Below are positions 35,481 to 44,559 of a DNA stretch of 64,000 bases, one piece after another. The position numbers and the translations under genes were made by a program. This DNA is from Tamlana sp. 2_MG-2023 (GTDB lineage: Bacteria > Bacteroidota > Bacteroidia > Flavobacteriales > Flavobacteriaceae): contig NZ_JAUOSF010000002.1 in NCBI RefSeq assembly GCF_030548465.1, positions 372,001 to 436,000 of the forward strand, written 5' to 3'. Every line of letters begins with the position of its first letter. Within the stretch, counting starts at the first letter, position 1. The notes under the pieces are model-generated. The model searched no databases. It saw only the letters and a list, made by a program, of their open reading frames with translations, and was not told the DNA's origin.

Positions 35481-35511
35481 AATAACGTTTTTATCGTATC
35501 AATATACACAA

Positions 35512-37491
35512 TTAATAGTCTATTAAAGTTTTTAAAGCGGTTTCAAACCTAACTTTTGGTAAATATTGTTCTTCTAAAGGCTTTGCAAAAGGAATTGGGG
35601 TATCTAAACTACCCACACGTTTTACTGGTGCGTCTAAGTGCTCAAAACAATGTTCCATAATAAGTGCAGAAATATCACTTGAAATACTTCCAAATAGCGA
35701 ATCTTCCTGTAAAATAATCGCTTTTCCTGTTTTTCTAACTGAATTAAAAATCGTTTCGGCATCTAAGGGTTGAAGTGTTCTTAAATCAATAAGGTCTGCT
35801 GAAATTTCTGGATGCTTCTCTATAGTTTCTAAAGCCCAATGTACCGCCATACCGTAAGTAATAATTGTTATTTGTTTTCCTTTTTTAATTACTGAAGCTT
35901 CTCCAAAAGGCAGTGTATAATAGTCGGTTGGAACTTCTTGACGGATACTTCTATACAATCCTTTGTGTTCAAAAAACAACACAGGATTAGGATCATTAAT
36001 GGCAGTGGCTAATAAGCCTTTGGCGTCATATGGAAAAGCAGGATAAACTACTTTTAATCCAGGAGTTTTTGTAAACCAAGCTTCGTTGGTTTGAGAATGA
36101 AACGGCCCAGCACCAACTCCGCCACCGCAAGGCATCCTGATAACCACATCGGCATTTTGCCCCCATCTATAATAAGACTTGGCTAACAGATTCACAACAG
36201 GATTAAATCCGGATGATACAAAATCTCCGAACTGCATTTCAACAATACTTTTCATTCCAGCTATGGATAGCCCCATTGCCGTTTCAATAATCGCCGATTC
36301 ACAAATGGGTGTATTACGAATACGCTCTTTTCCAAATTGTTCTAAAAAACCTTCAGTAATTTTAAAAACACCACCGTATTCGGCAATATCTTGTCCCATG
36401 ATAATCAAGTCATCGTGACGTATCAAACTCTGTTTTAAGCCTTCAGAAACCGCATCAATAAAACGCAGCTCTTTTAAGTTTGAATTATTTTCAACTAACT
36501 CGAAATCAGTATTTTTAAAAACATCTATTAACTCTTTAGTTTCACTTGAAACAATATCTAATTCAGTAAAAGAATGCGCTAAATTATCATTTATATACTC
36601 GGTTAAATTTGCCTTTATTTCTTCAACAAGATCATCCGTAAGGACGTTTTTAGTTTTTAAAAATTGCTCGTAATTATCGATAGGATCTTTCGTTTTCCAA
36701 GTATCAAAAAGCGCTTTGGGAACATAATCGGTTCCGCTAGATTCTTCGTGACCACGCATTCTAAACGTTTTAAATTCTATAAGAACAGGTCTTTGGTTGT
36801 TACGAATACTTTCTGCAATTTCAGTAACTTTAGAAAAGACTTCAATAATATTATTACCATCTATAATATGAGATTCCATACCGTAACCCACACCTCTATC
36901 TGCTAAATTTTCACAATAATATTGCTCATTTGTTGGTGTTGACAATCCGTAACCGTTATTTTCAATACAAAACAATACAGGTAATTGCCAAACGGAAGCA
37001 ACATTCAGAGCTTCATGGAAATCACCTTCACTGGTTCCACCTTCACCGGTAAACACCGCGGTTACTTGTTTTTTGTTGTTCAACTTACTGGCCAATGCAA
37101 TCCCGTCGGCCACGCCTAATTGCGGACCTAAATGTGAAATCATGCCTACTATTTTATGTTCTTGAGAACCAAAATGAAAAGACCGATCACGCCCTTTGGT
37201 ATACCCTGATGCTTTGCCTTGCCATTGCGAGAATAATCGATTTAAAGGCATGTTTCTAGAGGTAAATACACCTAAATTCCGATGCATCGGTAAAATGTAT
37301 TCTTCATCATGTAAAGCCATAGTAACCCCAACCGATACCGCTTCTTGACCAATACCCGAAAACCATTTACTTATTTTACCTTGCCGTAGCAAAACGAGCA
37401 TTTTTTCCTCAATTAACCGTGGTAATAGCATCTTTTTATACAGATCTATTAAGCAATTATCATCTAGATGTTCCGTATTATAAATCATCAT
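35512..37491 (-). CDS. Fused 2-oxoisovalerate dehydrogenase E1 alpha-beta
   Basis: 659 residues joining E1 alpha (residues about 1-310) and E1 beta (about 340-659) of the branched-chain 2-oxoacid dehydrogenase complex in one chain, as is usual in Bacteroidota. The thiamine-diphosphate motif is FTGEGGTSEGDFHEALNVA ending ENNGYG. The beta half starts with MGQDIAEYGGVF. It decarboxylates branched 2-oxoacids from Val, Leu and Ile and feeds lipoyl E2, supplying primers for the iso-branched fatty acids of this group. E2 and E3 are not in the window. Two ATGs occur in tandem at the start. Confidence 0.92.
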   Translation of the reverse strand: MMIYNTEHLDDNCLIDLYKKMLLPRLIEEKMLVLLRQGKISKWFSGIGQEAVSVGVTMALHDEEYILPMHRNLGVFTSRNMPLNRLFSQWQGKASGYTKGRDRSFHFGSQEHKIVGMISHLGPQLGVADGIALASKLNNKKQVTAVFTGEGGTSEGDFHEALNVASVWQLPVLFCIENNGYGLSTPTNEQYYCENLADRGVGYGMESHIIDGNNIIEVFSKVTEIAESIRNNQRPVLIEFKTFRMRGHEESSGTDYVPKALFDTWKTKDPIDNYEQFLKTKNVLTDDLVEEIKANLTEYINDNLAHSFTELDIVSSETKELIDVFKNTDFELVENNSNLKELRFIDAVSEGLKQSLIRHDDLIIMGQDIAEYGGVFKITEGFLEQFGKERIRNTPICESAIIETAMGLSIAGMKSIVEMQFGDFVSSGFNPVVNLLAKSYYRWGQNADVVIRMPCGGGVGAGPFHSQTNEAWFTKTPGLKVVYPAFPYDAKGLLATAINDPNPVLFFEHKGLYRSIRQEVPTDYYTLPFGEASVIKKGKQITIITYGMAVHWALETIEKHPEISADLIDLRTLQPLDAETIFNSVRKTGKAIILQEDSLFGSISSDISALIMEHCFEHLDAPVKRVGSLDTPIPFAKPLEEQYLPKVRFETALKTLIDY

Positions 37492-37536
37492 TAATTGATA
37501 CTTTTCTTTGGTGATAAATTAGTTTCTAAAGCATAT

Positions 37537-37544
37537 CAAAGATA
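37537..37544 (-). promoter_or_regulatory. -7 element of the E1 gene
   Basis: Minus-strand TATCTTTG, a TAnnTTTG match 46 bases upstream of the start codon. Confidence 0.45.
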
Positions 37545-37587
37545 CCATAAAAACTGATTTTATAAGGGCTTACAAGGGAAATGATGC

Positions 37588-37621
37588 TTTGCAAAATCTT
37601 TCAATGTTTTTCGTACATTTG
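37588..37621 (+). promoter_or_regulatory. Promoter of the oxygenase-SUI1 operon
   Basis: -33 TTTG at 37588-37591 and -7 TACATTTG at 37614-37621, with 22 bases between; 91 bases to the ATG. Confidence 0.6.
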
Positions 37622-37712
37622 TGTAACACACCTGAACACAATTGGACTTTTTATCTCTAATTTAAATGAAATAAAACTTATCCAGATGAGTTCATTATAA
37701 AAAAAACACCTC

Positions 37713-38660
37713 ATGAACAGGATACCTAGTGTCGATTTAAAAGATTTTATTTCTAATGACGCTACTAAAAAACAAAACTTTGTAACAGCCATTGGTAAAG
37801 CTTACGAAGACATTGGTTTTGTGGCTTTAAAAGGTCATTTTTTAGATGAAACCCTTGTAGAAAATCTTTATAAAGAGATTAAAAATTTCTTTGATCTTCC
37901 TCTTGAAACAAAACAGAAATATGAAATTCCTGAAATTGCAGGACAACGCGGTTATGTATCCTTCGGAAAAGAAAGCGCTAAAGGTAAAAAAGAAGGTGAC
38001 CTAAAGGAGTTTTGGCATTTCGGACAATATGTTGAAAATGATGAAGTACTAAAAGCAGAATATCCAGAAAATGTTATTGTAGAAGAATTACCAGGCTTTA
38101 ATAAAACAGGAAAAGAAGCCTATCAAATGCTTGAAAAAACAGCCAAGTATGTGCTTCGAGCTTTAGCAATTCACCTGAAATTAGATGAAACTTATTTCGA
38201 CGCATACATTTTGAATGGAAACTCGATTTTAAGACCTATCCACTACCCACCTATTTCTGAAGAACCAAAAGCTGCTGAACGTGCTGCTGCACATGGTGAT
38301 ATAAATTTAATCACCCTGCTTATGGGGGCTCAAGGTCGTGGTTTACAAGTACAAAATCATAAAGGTGAATGGATTGACGCTATTGCAGAGCCAGATGAGC
38401 TCATGATAAATGTTGGCGATATGTTATCCAGACACACAAACAACAAACTTAAATCGACTATACACCGAGTTATCAATCCGCCAAAAGAACTTTGGGGCAC
38501 TTCACGTTATTCGATTCCATTTTTTATGCACCCCATTAGCGCTATGAAATTAGATGTTTTAGATGAATGTATTGATGAAGAACACCCAAAAGCTTTTGAG
38601 GATATTACTGCAGGTAAATTTTTAACCGAGCGTTTAATTGAATTAGGACTTATAAAATAA
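37713..38660 (+). CDS. Isopenicillin N synthase-like 2OG-Fe(II) oxygenase
   Basis: 315 residues. The N-terminal DIOX_N part (IPSVDLKDFI, GKAYEDIGFVALKGH) is followed by the jelly-roll with iron ligands HGD (AAAHGDINLITLL) and the second His in KSTIHRVINPP, and the 2-oxoglutarate-binding RYS. The substrate is unknown; the family hydroxylates or desaturates small molecules. It starts an apparent operon with SUI1, DUF1835, nucleoside phosphorylase and GNAT genes (gaps 3-16 bases or overlap). Confidence 0.88.
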   Translation: MNRIPSVDLKDFISNDATKKQNFVTAIGKAYEDIGFVALKGHFLDETLVENLYKEIKNFFDLPLETKQKYEIPEIAGQRGYVSFGKESAKGKKEGDLKEFWHFGQYVENDEVLKAEYPENVIVEELPGFNKTGKEAYQMLEKTAKYVLRALAIHLKLDETYFDAYILNGNSILRPIHYPPISEEPKAAERAAAHGDINLITLLMGAQGRGLQVQNHKGEWIDAIAEPDELMINVGDMLSRHTNNKLKSTIHRVINPPKELWGTSRYSIPFFMHPISAMKLDVLDECIDEEHPKAFEDITAGKFLTERLIELGLIK

Positions 38661-38676
38661 AGACGAAACGTAACAG

Positions 38677-39006
38677 ATGGATTTACAAGACCAACTAAAG
38701 AATTTATTTCCCGATCATGAAGTTGAGGAAAGCCAAGCAGATACCAATGAAACTTCAGGTATTTGGATGCAAGACGATCCCATTTTATGTAAATATGAAA
38801 AACGAAAAGGCAAACCAATTACTATTTTAGATGGTTATACTGGTGCTACCGAAGATTTTAAAATTCTAGCTAAAGAAATTAAAACCAAACTTAGTGTTGG
38901 TGGTAGTTTTAAAGATGATAAAATTATTATTCAAGGAGATTATCGTGATAAAATCATGGAAATGCTGAAAGAAAAAGGCTTTAACGTAAAACGTGTTGGA
39001 GGTTAA
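38677..39006 (+). CDS. SUI1/eIF1-like translation factor (YciH)
   Basis: 109 residues. The C-terminal SUI1 fold is clear: KRKGKPITILDGYTGATEDFKILAKEIKTKLSVGGSFKDDKIIIQGDYRDKI. An N-terminal acidic stretch precedes it. The eukaryotic relative checks start-codon choice; the bacterial YciH can influence initiation, but its role in Bacteroidota is not established. Three bases separate it from the DUF1835 gene. Confidence 0.9.
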   Translation: MDLQDQLKNLFPDHEVEESQADTNETSGIWMQDDPILCKYEKRKGKPITILDGYTGATEDFKILAKEIKTKLSVGGSFKDDKIIIQGDYRDKIMEMLKEKGFNVKRVGG

Positions 39007-39009
39007 TAT

Positions 39010-39951
39010 ATGAACAAACAGCCGCTTCACATTACAAATGGTTCTGTTTTAACAGACATTTTAAATGAACTAAAAATTGAAGGTGATTTTCTAACATGGC
39101 AAGCCATGCTCTGTGAAGGTCCCACTATTGAAAATGTTTTTTCCGAAGAATTTTTAAAACTAAGACGTGCTTATTTTAAAGATTTTTATAATGTTGAAGT
39201 AGATAATGAACTTATTCATAACGAATTAGACAAACTCGATTATCCCGAGCGTTATTCTGAAATTGTGTTATGGTTTGAATACGATTTATTTTGCCACATC
39301 AACATGGTAGCAGTTATCAGCTTGATAAAACAAAAGAAAATCGACCTACCCATTTATTTGGTGAGTAGCGGACGCGAAAAAGGCAGTAAAAACTTAATAG
39401 GTTTAGGCGAGTTAAATTCAGAACAACTCGTGCAACACTACAAAAGTAAAGTTTTGTTAAACGCTGACGATCTTGACATGGCGCGTAATGTTTGGAGTAT
39501 TTATTGTGGCGTTGACCATAATTTACTAAAACCATTAATAGTAAAAAGCTCCTCTTTCGATTATTTAAGTAACTGTTTAAAAGCGCATTTAGAACGCTTC
39601 CCCGATTCTGTAACAGGGTTGAATGATTTAGAAAGAAACATTCTTGAAATTTTAAATAAACACAAGGTCACTTCAAAAAATCATTTATTAGGTTACATAC
39701 TTAATTATCAAGGTTATTTTGGCTATGGCGACTTTCAATTAAAACGTATTATTGATGAGTTAAGTGTATTTTATACGGTAAAAGAAGACCACCTAGAACT
39801 GAACCGAAAAGGGCTCCTAGCACTTCAGGATCAACATAATTTTGCTGAAGAAATAGAAAACGGTATGACCTATGGCGGTGTTAAAAAAGCAGCGTTTTAT
39901 TTCAGTAAATCGGCAAACAAACTCATTAAATCTGTGCATTATGACGATTAA
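39010..39951 (+). CDS. DUF1835 domain-containing protein
   Basis: 313 residues, cytoplasmic. The opening ITNGSVLTDILNELKIEGDFLTWQAMLCEGP and LWFEYDLFCHINMVAVISLI match DUF1835; the C-terminal part (ERNILEILNKH, YGDFQLKRIIDEL) looks like a helix-turn-helix region. Function unknown. It overlaps the nucleoside phosphorylase gene by 11 bases. Confidence 0.8.
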   Translation: MNKQPLHITNGSVLTDILNELKIEGDFLTWQAMLCEGPTIENVFSEEFLKLRRAYFKDFYNVEVDNELIHNELDKLDYPERYSEIVLWFEYDLFCHINMVAVISLIKQKKIDLPIYLVSSGREKGSKNLIGLGELNSEQLVQHYKSKVLLNADDLDMARNVWSIYCGVDHNLLKPLIVKSSSFDYLSNCLKAHLERFPDSVTGLNDLERNILEILNKHKVTSKNHLLGYILNYQGYFGYGDFQLKRIIDELSVFYTVKEDHLELNRKGLLALQDQHNFAEEIENGMTYGGVKKAAFYFSKSANKLIKSVHYDD

Positions 39952-40810
39952 AGATTCTGAACTTATTTTAAATCAAGATGGTAGTATTTATCATTTAAAT
40001 TTAAAACCAGAGCATATTGCAAACACCATAATATTGGTTGGAGATCAAAACCGTGTGGAAAAAATATCCAAGCATTTTGATTCTATTGAGTTTGAAACCC
40101 AAAAACGTGAATTTAAAACGCATACCGGAATCTACAAGGGCAAACGAATTTCAGTCGTTTCAACTGGTATTGGCCCAGATAATATTGACATTGTTTTAAA
40201 TGAATTGGATGCTTTAGTAAATATAGATTTTGAAACGAGGCAACCTAAAAAAGAAATCACTTCATTAGATATTATTAGAATTGGTACTTCGGGATCACTT
40301 CAAAAAAATATTCCTGTTGATGCTTTTGTATTGAGTACATATGGCTTAGATATGAATGGTATGCTTCATTCCTATCAAATAGAGAATATTTCAAACCCAG
40401 ATATCGAAAAAGCCTTTGCTTTACAAACCAATTGGAGTGTTAATAAAGCAAAACCAATCGTAATTCAAGGAAGTAAATTACTGGAGAAAAAACTAGAAAG
40501 CGATTTAACTCACAAAGGTTTAACGGCTACCGCTGGTGGTTTTTACGGTCCGCAAGGACGAGTTTTACGCTTAGCGGTTCAAGATCCAGATTTAAATGAT
40601 AAAATGGATGATTTCTATTATGAAGGTATTTATATTTCAAACTTCGAAATGGAAACTTCGGCCATTTATGGTTTATCTAAACTTCTTGGACACAATGCAC
40701 TGTCGTTAAACGCTATTATAGCAAATAGAGCTAACGGAACCTTCAGTAAAAATCCTTTAGCCACCATAGAAAAACTTATTATTTATACTTTAGATAAGTT
40801 GGTAGTATAA
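39941..40810 (+). CDS. Nucleoside phosphorylase (uridine phosphorylase-like)
   Basis: 289 residues from the ATG at 39941; the upstream frame from 39872 overlaps the preceding gene and is not needed. GDQNRVEKISKHF, VSTGIGPDNIDIVLNEL, RIGTSGSLQKNIPVDAFVLS and the ribose-binding NFEMETSAIYGLS are typical of PNP/UDP phosphorylases. It splits nucleosides with phosphate into base and ribose 1-phosphate. The exact base is undetermined. Confidence 0.88.
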   Translation: MTIKDSELILNQDGSIYHLNLKPEHIANTIILVGDQNRVEKISKHFDSIEFETQKREFKTHTGIYKGKRISVVSTGIGPDNIDIVLNELDALVNIDFETRQPKKEITSLDIIRIGTSGSLQKNIPVDAFVLSTYGLDMNGMLHSYQIENISNPDIEKAFALQTNWSVNKAKPIVIQGSKLLEKKLESDLTHKGLTATAGGFYGPQGRVLRLAVQDPDLNDKMDDFYYEGIYISNFEMETSAIYGLSKLLGHNALSLNAIIANRANGTFSKNPLATIEKLIIYTLDKLVV

Positions 40811-40820
40811 ATTTAAAAAA

Positions 40821-41387
40821 ATGAACTTAGATAAATTTTTCGTTTCTGAATTGATTCTAGAGAATCCTTCAATTTTATTACGCCCCCTAACCAGTGATGA
40901 TATTGATATAATTGAAACCATAAGTTATAATAAAGCTTTAGGTGAATTTGGTGCTCGTGTAAATAATAGGCAAGATTTAGAAGGGTATTTTGATTTCTGC
41001 TTAAATTCTAAGAAAGAAAAAGAAATTTATCCTTTAATCATAATAAACAAAGAAAATCAACAACCAATAGGTTTAACCATGTTAGGTAGTATCAGTTTTC
41101 CGAATAAAAGACTAGAAATTGGGTGGACTTGGATTTCTGAAAAATTTCAAGGCACTGGTGTTAACAACATGTGTAAAAAGCTTCTACTTAATTATTGCTT
41201 TGATACATTAAACTTAAGAAGAGTAGAATTCAAAATAGATATAAAAAATATCAGGTCTCAAAAGGCGGTAGAAAAATTAGGAGCCGTAAAAGAAGGTTTA
41301 CTAAGACATTTTAATATGCAATCTTATGGTGAAAGTGATGGCACCTATGTTTACAGTATCCTTAAAGAGGAATGGAAAAAAGAATAA
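40821..41387 (+). CDS. GNAT family N-acetyltransferase
   Basis: 188 residues, RimJ/RimL type. ILLRPLTSDDIDII opens the fold, KRLEIGWTWISEKFQGTGVNNMCKKLLLNYCFDTLN contains the acetyl-CoA-binding turn (QGTGVN, near the usual Q/RxxGxG/A), and RRVEFKIDIKNIRSQKAVEKLGAVKEG is the typical C-terminal strand-helix. Its substrate, protein or small molecule, is not known. Last gene of the oxygenase operon. Confidence 0.88.
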   Translation: MNLDKFFVSELILENPSILLRPLTSDDIDIIETISYNKALGEFGARVNNRQDLEGYFDFCLNSKKEKEIYPLIIINKENQQPIGLTMLGSISFPNKRLEIGWTWISEKFQGTGVNNMCKKLLLNYCFDTLNLRRVEFKIDIKNIRSQKAVEKLGAVKEGLLRHFNMQSYGESDGTYVYSILKEEWKKE

Positions 41388-41486
41388 TTGATATTTTAGT
41401 ATATTTATTAAAAACTTACAGATAAATTTTAAAGTTTATAATTTAAACTAACATCTTTCAAATAACAATAATCCTAGTTAATTAAT

Positions 41487-42341
41487 ATGAAAACAGTAAA
41501 TATTGGTGGTGTTCCAGAACATTTTAATTTAGCTTGGTATTTAACATTAAAGGAAGGTGAATACAAAAAAGAAGGCATAAATTTAAGGTGGCAGGACTAC
41601 CCTGATGGTACGGGAGCTATGTGCAAAGCACTTAGGTCTGGTGAAATTGATATCGCGGTTATCTTGACCGAAGGAATCATTAAAGACATCATTGCTGGCA
41701 ATCCAAGTAAAATTGTGCAAACTTTTGTGCAAACACCTTTAATTTGGGGTGTTCACGTGGCTGAACAATCAAATTACAAGAGTATTGAAGATTTAAAAGG
41801 CACGAAGGCTGCTATTAGTCGTTATGGCTCTGGTTCGCATTTAATGACTTATGTAAATGCTAAAAACCATGAATGGGATTTAAAAACAGATTTAAATTTT
41901 GAAATTATTAATGATTTAAATGGTGCTGTTAAAGGATTAACACAAGGAAATGCTGATTATTTTCTTTGGGAAAAATTCATGACCAAACCACTGGTGGATC
42001 AAAAAGTGTTTAGACGCATCGGTAACTGCCCTTCCCCATGGCCTTGTTTCGTGATTGCAGCTCGTGAAGATTTTATAGAAAATAATAAAGCGGAATTAAA
42101 AGCTATAACTGATATTATTAATAATACCACTTCAGAATTTAAAGATATTCCAAGTATTGATAAAATGATTGCCAATCGCTATGATCAAAAAATTGAAGAC
42201 GTCCAAGAATGGCTAAATCTTACCGAATGGTCCCAGGAAATGATTGATGAAGCTACGGTAATGGAGGTTCAGAAGCAGTTATTTGCTTTAGACATCATTC
42301 CAGAGATTGTATATTACTCTAAATTAACTTCAACTTTATAG
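41487..42341 (+). CDS. Orphan cytoplasmic NMT1/SsuA-like substrate-binding protein
   Basis: 284 residues with the periplasmic-binding fold of NrtA/SsuA/ThiY-type proteins: GGVPEHFNLAWYLTLKEGEYKKEGINL, RSGEIDIAVILTEGI, LKGTKAAISRYGSGSH and LTQGNADYFLWEKFM. Oddly, the protein starts MKTVNIGG with no signal peptide, and no permease or ATPase is near. It may act as a cytoplasmic binder or, like some Thi5/NMT1 relatives, in cofactor synthesis. Confidence 0.8.
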   Translation: MKTVNIGGVPEHFNLAWYLTLKEGEYKKEGINLRWQDYPDGTGAMCKALRSGEIDIAVILTEGIIKDIIAGNPSKIVQTFVQTPLIWGVHVAEQSNYKSIEDLKGTKAAISRYGSGSHLMTYVNAKNHEWDLKTDLNFEIINDLNGAVKGLTQGNADYFLWEKFMTKPLVDQKVFRRIGNCPSPWPCFVIAAREDFIENNKAELKAITDIINNTTSEFKDIPSIDKMIANRYDQKIEDVQEWLNLTEWSQEMIDEATVMEVQKQLFALDIIPEIVYYSKLTSTL

Positions 42342-42565
42342 TAATAGCTTATAAATATTCTTAATAACTTAAACTTTCTGCAACTAATAAGTAATACTAT
42401 TAAGTTTACTCATAATATACTGGTTACTATGCTATTATAGTAGTTTGTGTTTTTAGACGCGTTTAAACCACGTGAATAGCACTCTAATTTTAACCAACTA
42501 CTATCGCAAATCTCATAATTAACTTTTGGGTAATCAACTCGTTTTATATAAATTAGCGCCATACT

Positions 42566-42594
42566 AATTGGTTTACCAGTTAGGTAAACCAATT
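42566..42594. promoter_or_regulatory. Operator-like palindrome upstream of the alginate lyase gene
   Basis: Two perfect 12-base arms, AATTGGTTTACC and GGTAAACCAATT, are separated by five bases. Each half is itself close to TGGTnnACCA, a form used by GntR-type regulators. It ends 35 bases before the start codon, where a regulator could act. Confidence 0.6.
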
Positions 42595-42629
42595 TTAAAC
42601 TAAATTATAAAACCCCAAAACTAACGAGA

Positions 42630-44294
42630 ATGAAACAAAAATTACCAAAAAATCACATGCATGCTCTGGTATTATGTATGATTTTTGCATTGGTTTCCTC
42701 CAGTGCTTTTGCGCAAACATTAATTCCCGCCGATTTAATGAGAAACTGCAGCCAATGGAAAATTACTAAGCCCGATGGCTCCGAGCAAAAACCACTTTGT
42801 GAGTACCCAAACCAATCCTATTACTATGTGAATGGAGATGAAGATGGCATTGTTTTTAAAGTAGTCATTGATGATAGTAATGGTTCAACAGCAAACTCGA
42901 ATTACATTCGTTCTGAACTACGTGAAAGACTGCCAGACGGTAGTTTAGACATCTATTGGACAACTGCTGGAACACACGTTATCTATGTAGAACAAGCTAT
43001 TACCCACCTACCAACCTATAAAAACCACCTAGTTGCCACTCAAATACACGGTGATAAAGCGGCGGATATTGACGATGCAATGGTGTTACGGTTAGAAGGT
43101 CAGCATTTATTCCTTTCCTTTAATGGTGGAGATTTAAGAAAAGATGTCACTATAAAAACAGATTATGCGCTTGGTACCAAGCATGAAGTGATTTTCGAAG
43201 TAATCGACGGAAAACATTATTGTTATTATTCTGAGGCTGGTGGTTTAATAGAGTTATATGATAGCGGTAGAACAAATGCTGCTTCATATCTTGTTAAAAC
43301 TAACGTAGATGATGGCGGTAATACGATCACTCCTGCTAGAGATTATGTCATGGAAAGAACTTACGATCAATCTTATTTTAAAGTTGGTAATTATACCCAA
43401 TCCAATTTAGGAAGAGAAGTTCAAGAAGCTACAGATGATGGTAAAGTTTACGATTATGACGCACCTAATTACGGTGAAGTTGTTGTTTACGACTTTAGTG
43501 TTAGACATGGAACCGTTGAAGATGGTGGAGATATAGGAGGAACCGACCCGCCTCCATCAGGGTCTGTTACACCTAGAGCAGACGAAATTACAATCATTGA
43601 TGCCACGGCTGTTGGTACCGAAATAGGTACTGCTAATAACCCGAAAGACTATGTTAGTCCCCATTACGCTTATGATGGCGTTGTTGATACTGGATACTAC
43701 TGGACAGGTGATGCTAGTGTAGAGCCTGAAGTCGCCATTACTTTGGATTTAGGCTGTAATCGTGATCTCACAGATATCGGATTGTATTTTTTAAAAGCAG
43801 AATCAAGAACAACAAATTTTGATGTTGCAGTCTCTCAAGATGGTATGAGTTTTAATACGGTAATTTCAAACCAAGATAGCGCATCCTCAGGGTATACAGT
43901 TGATGATGAACAACTTTTTGATTTATCAGGAAACAACGCGCGTTATGTGAAAATTAAAGGTAACGGAAATAGTCAGGCTAATTCTGGTTGGACAAGTTTT
44001 GCTGAGATAAGATTATATGGCGATAACGCCGATTGTTCAACTTTAAGCACGGAGCATGAAATTACTAATCAAGAAGTATTTTCGTTACACCCTAATCCAG
44101 CCAGCACGATAGTTAAATGGAATAACTTTAAAGATTTTGAAACCGTAACCATTTACAACTTAATGGGCAAAATTATTTTAAAACAAGTTGTTCAAGGTAA
44201 CTCTATTGATGTTTCAAGCTTAAATTCAGGTTTATATATTTTTAAGTTTTCAGGAGAAAACGGAACTATAAACAAGCGTGTTATTATAAAATAA
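42630..44294 (+). CDS. Secreted PL7 alginate lyase with discoidin-like and T9SS domains
   Basis: 554 residues. A signal peptide ends SSAFAQ. The PL7 catalytic motifs are all present: RSELRE at 94-99, QIH at 138-140 and YFKVGNYTQS at 249-258. The isoleucine in QIH is usually linked to guluronate-containing substrates. A Gly/Pro linker leads to an F5/8 type C (discoidin, CBM32-like) domain at about 325-465 and a T9SS sorting domain at 475-554 (FSLHPNPASTIVKWNN to NKRVIIK). It degrades alginate outside the cell by beta-elimination. No other alginate genes are adjacent. Confidence 0.93.
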   Translation: MKQKLPKNHMHALVLCMIFALVSSSAFAQTLIPADLMRNCSQWKITKPDGSEQKPLCEYPNQSYYYVNGDEDGIVFKVVIDDSNGSTANSNYIRSELRERLPDGSLDIYWTTAGTHVIYVEQAITHLPTYKNHLVATQIHGDKAADIDDAMVLRLEGQHLFLSFNGGDLRKDVTIKTDYALGTKHEVIFEVIDGKHYCYYSEAGGLIELYDSGRTNAASYLVKTNVDDGGNTITPARDYVMERTYDQSYFKVGNYTQSNLGREVQEATDDGKVYDYDAPNYGEVVVYDFSVRHGTVEDGGDIGGTDPPPSGSVTPRADEITIIDATAVGTEIGTANNPKDYVSPHYAYDGVVDTGYYWTGDASVEPEVAITLDLGCNRDLTDIGLYFLKAESRTTNFDVAVSQDGMSFNTVISNQDSASSGYTVDDEQLFDLSGNNARYVKIKGNGNSQANSGWTSFAEIRLYGDNADCSTLSTEHEITNQEVFSLHPNPASTIVKWNNFKDFETVTIYNLMGKIILKQVVQGNSIDVSSLNSGLYIFKFSGENGTINKRVIIK

Positions 44295-44346
44295 AAGAAA
44301 TTATAGTGTACTTTAAAGAGGCCGTCTAAAAAGTAAAGTTTTCGTC

Positions 44347-44418
44347 AACCTGAACTTGATTCAGGTTCTCATAATGATTGCTTATCAATATGATGCGATT
44401 CTGAAATAAATTCAGAAT
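44347..44418. repeat. Two dispersed palindromes between alginate lyase and TlpA genes
   Basis: AACCTGAA/TTCAGGTT (44347-44354 and 44360-44367) and ATTCTGAA/TTCAGAAT (44398-44405 and 44411-44418), each with five-base loops. CTGAACTTGATTCAGG recurs at 45941-45956 after the next gene. This is a widespread sort of repeat in Bacteroidota. Confidence 0.6.
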
Positions 44419-44532
44419 GACGTACTTTAATACTTTTTGCACAGCCTCTTTTTGTAAATATATTCCACCTAAAAAGCATAGAATCATATGTTAATAAAAT
44501 TCTAAAATGATTAAGAGCACCTATCAAATTAT

Positions 44533-44540
44533 TACATTTG
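44533..44540 (+). promoter_or_regulatory. -7 element of the TlpA-like gene
   Basis: TACATTTG, an exact TAnnTTTG match 19 bases before the ATG. Confidence 0.55.
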
Positions 44541-44559
44541 GCAAAATCCAAAATATACA

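Noticed and set aside
42410-42592. 60-codon minus-strand frame before the alginate lyase gene
   Set aside because: Spans the operator palindrome, has no recognisable features and no promoter.
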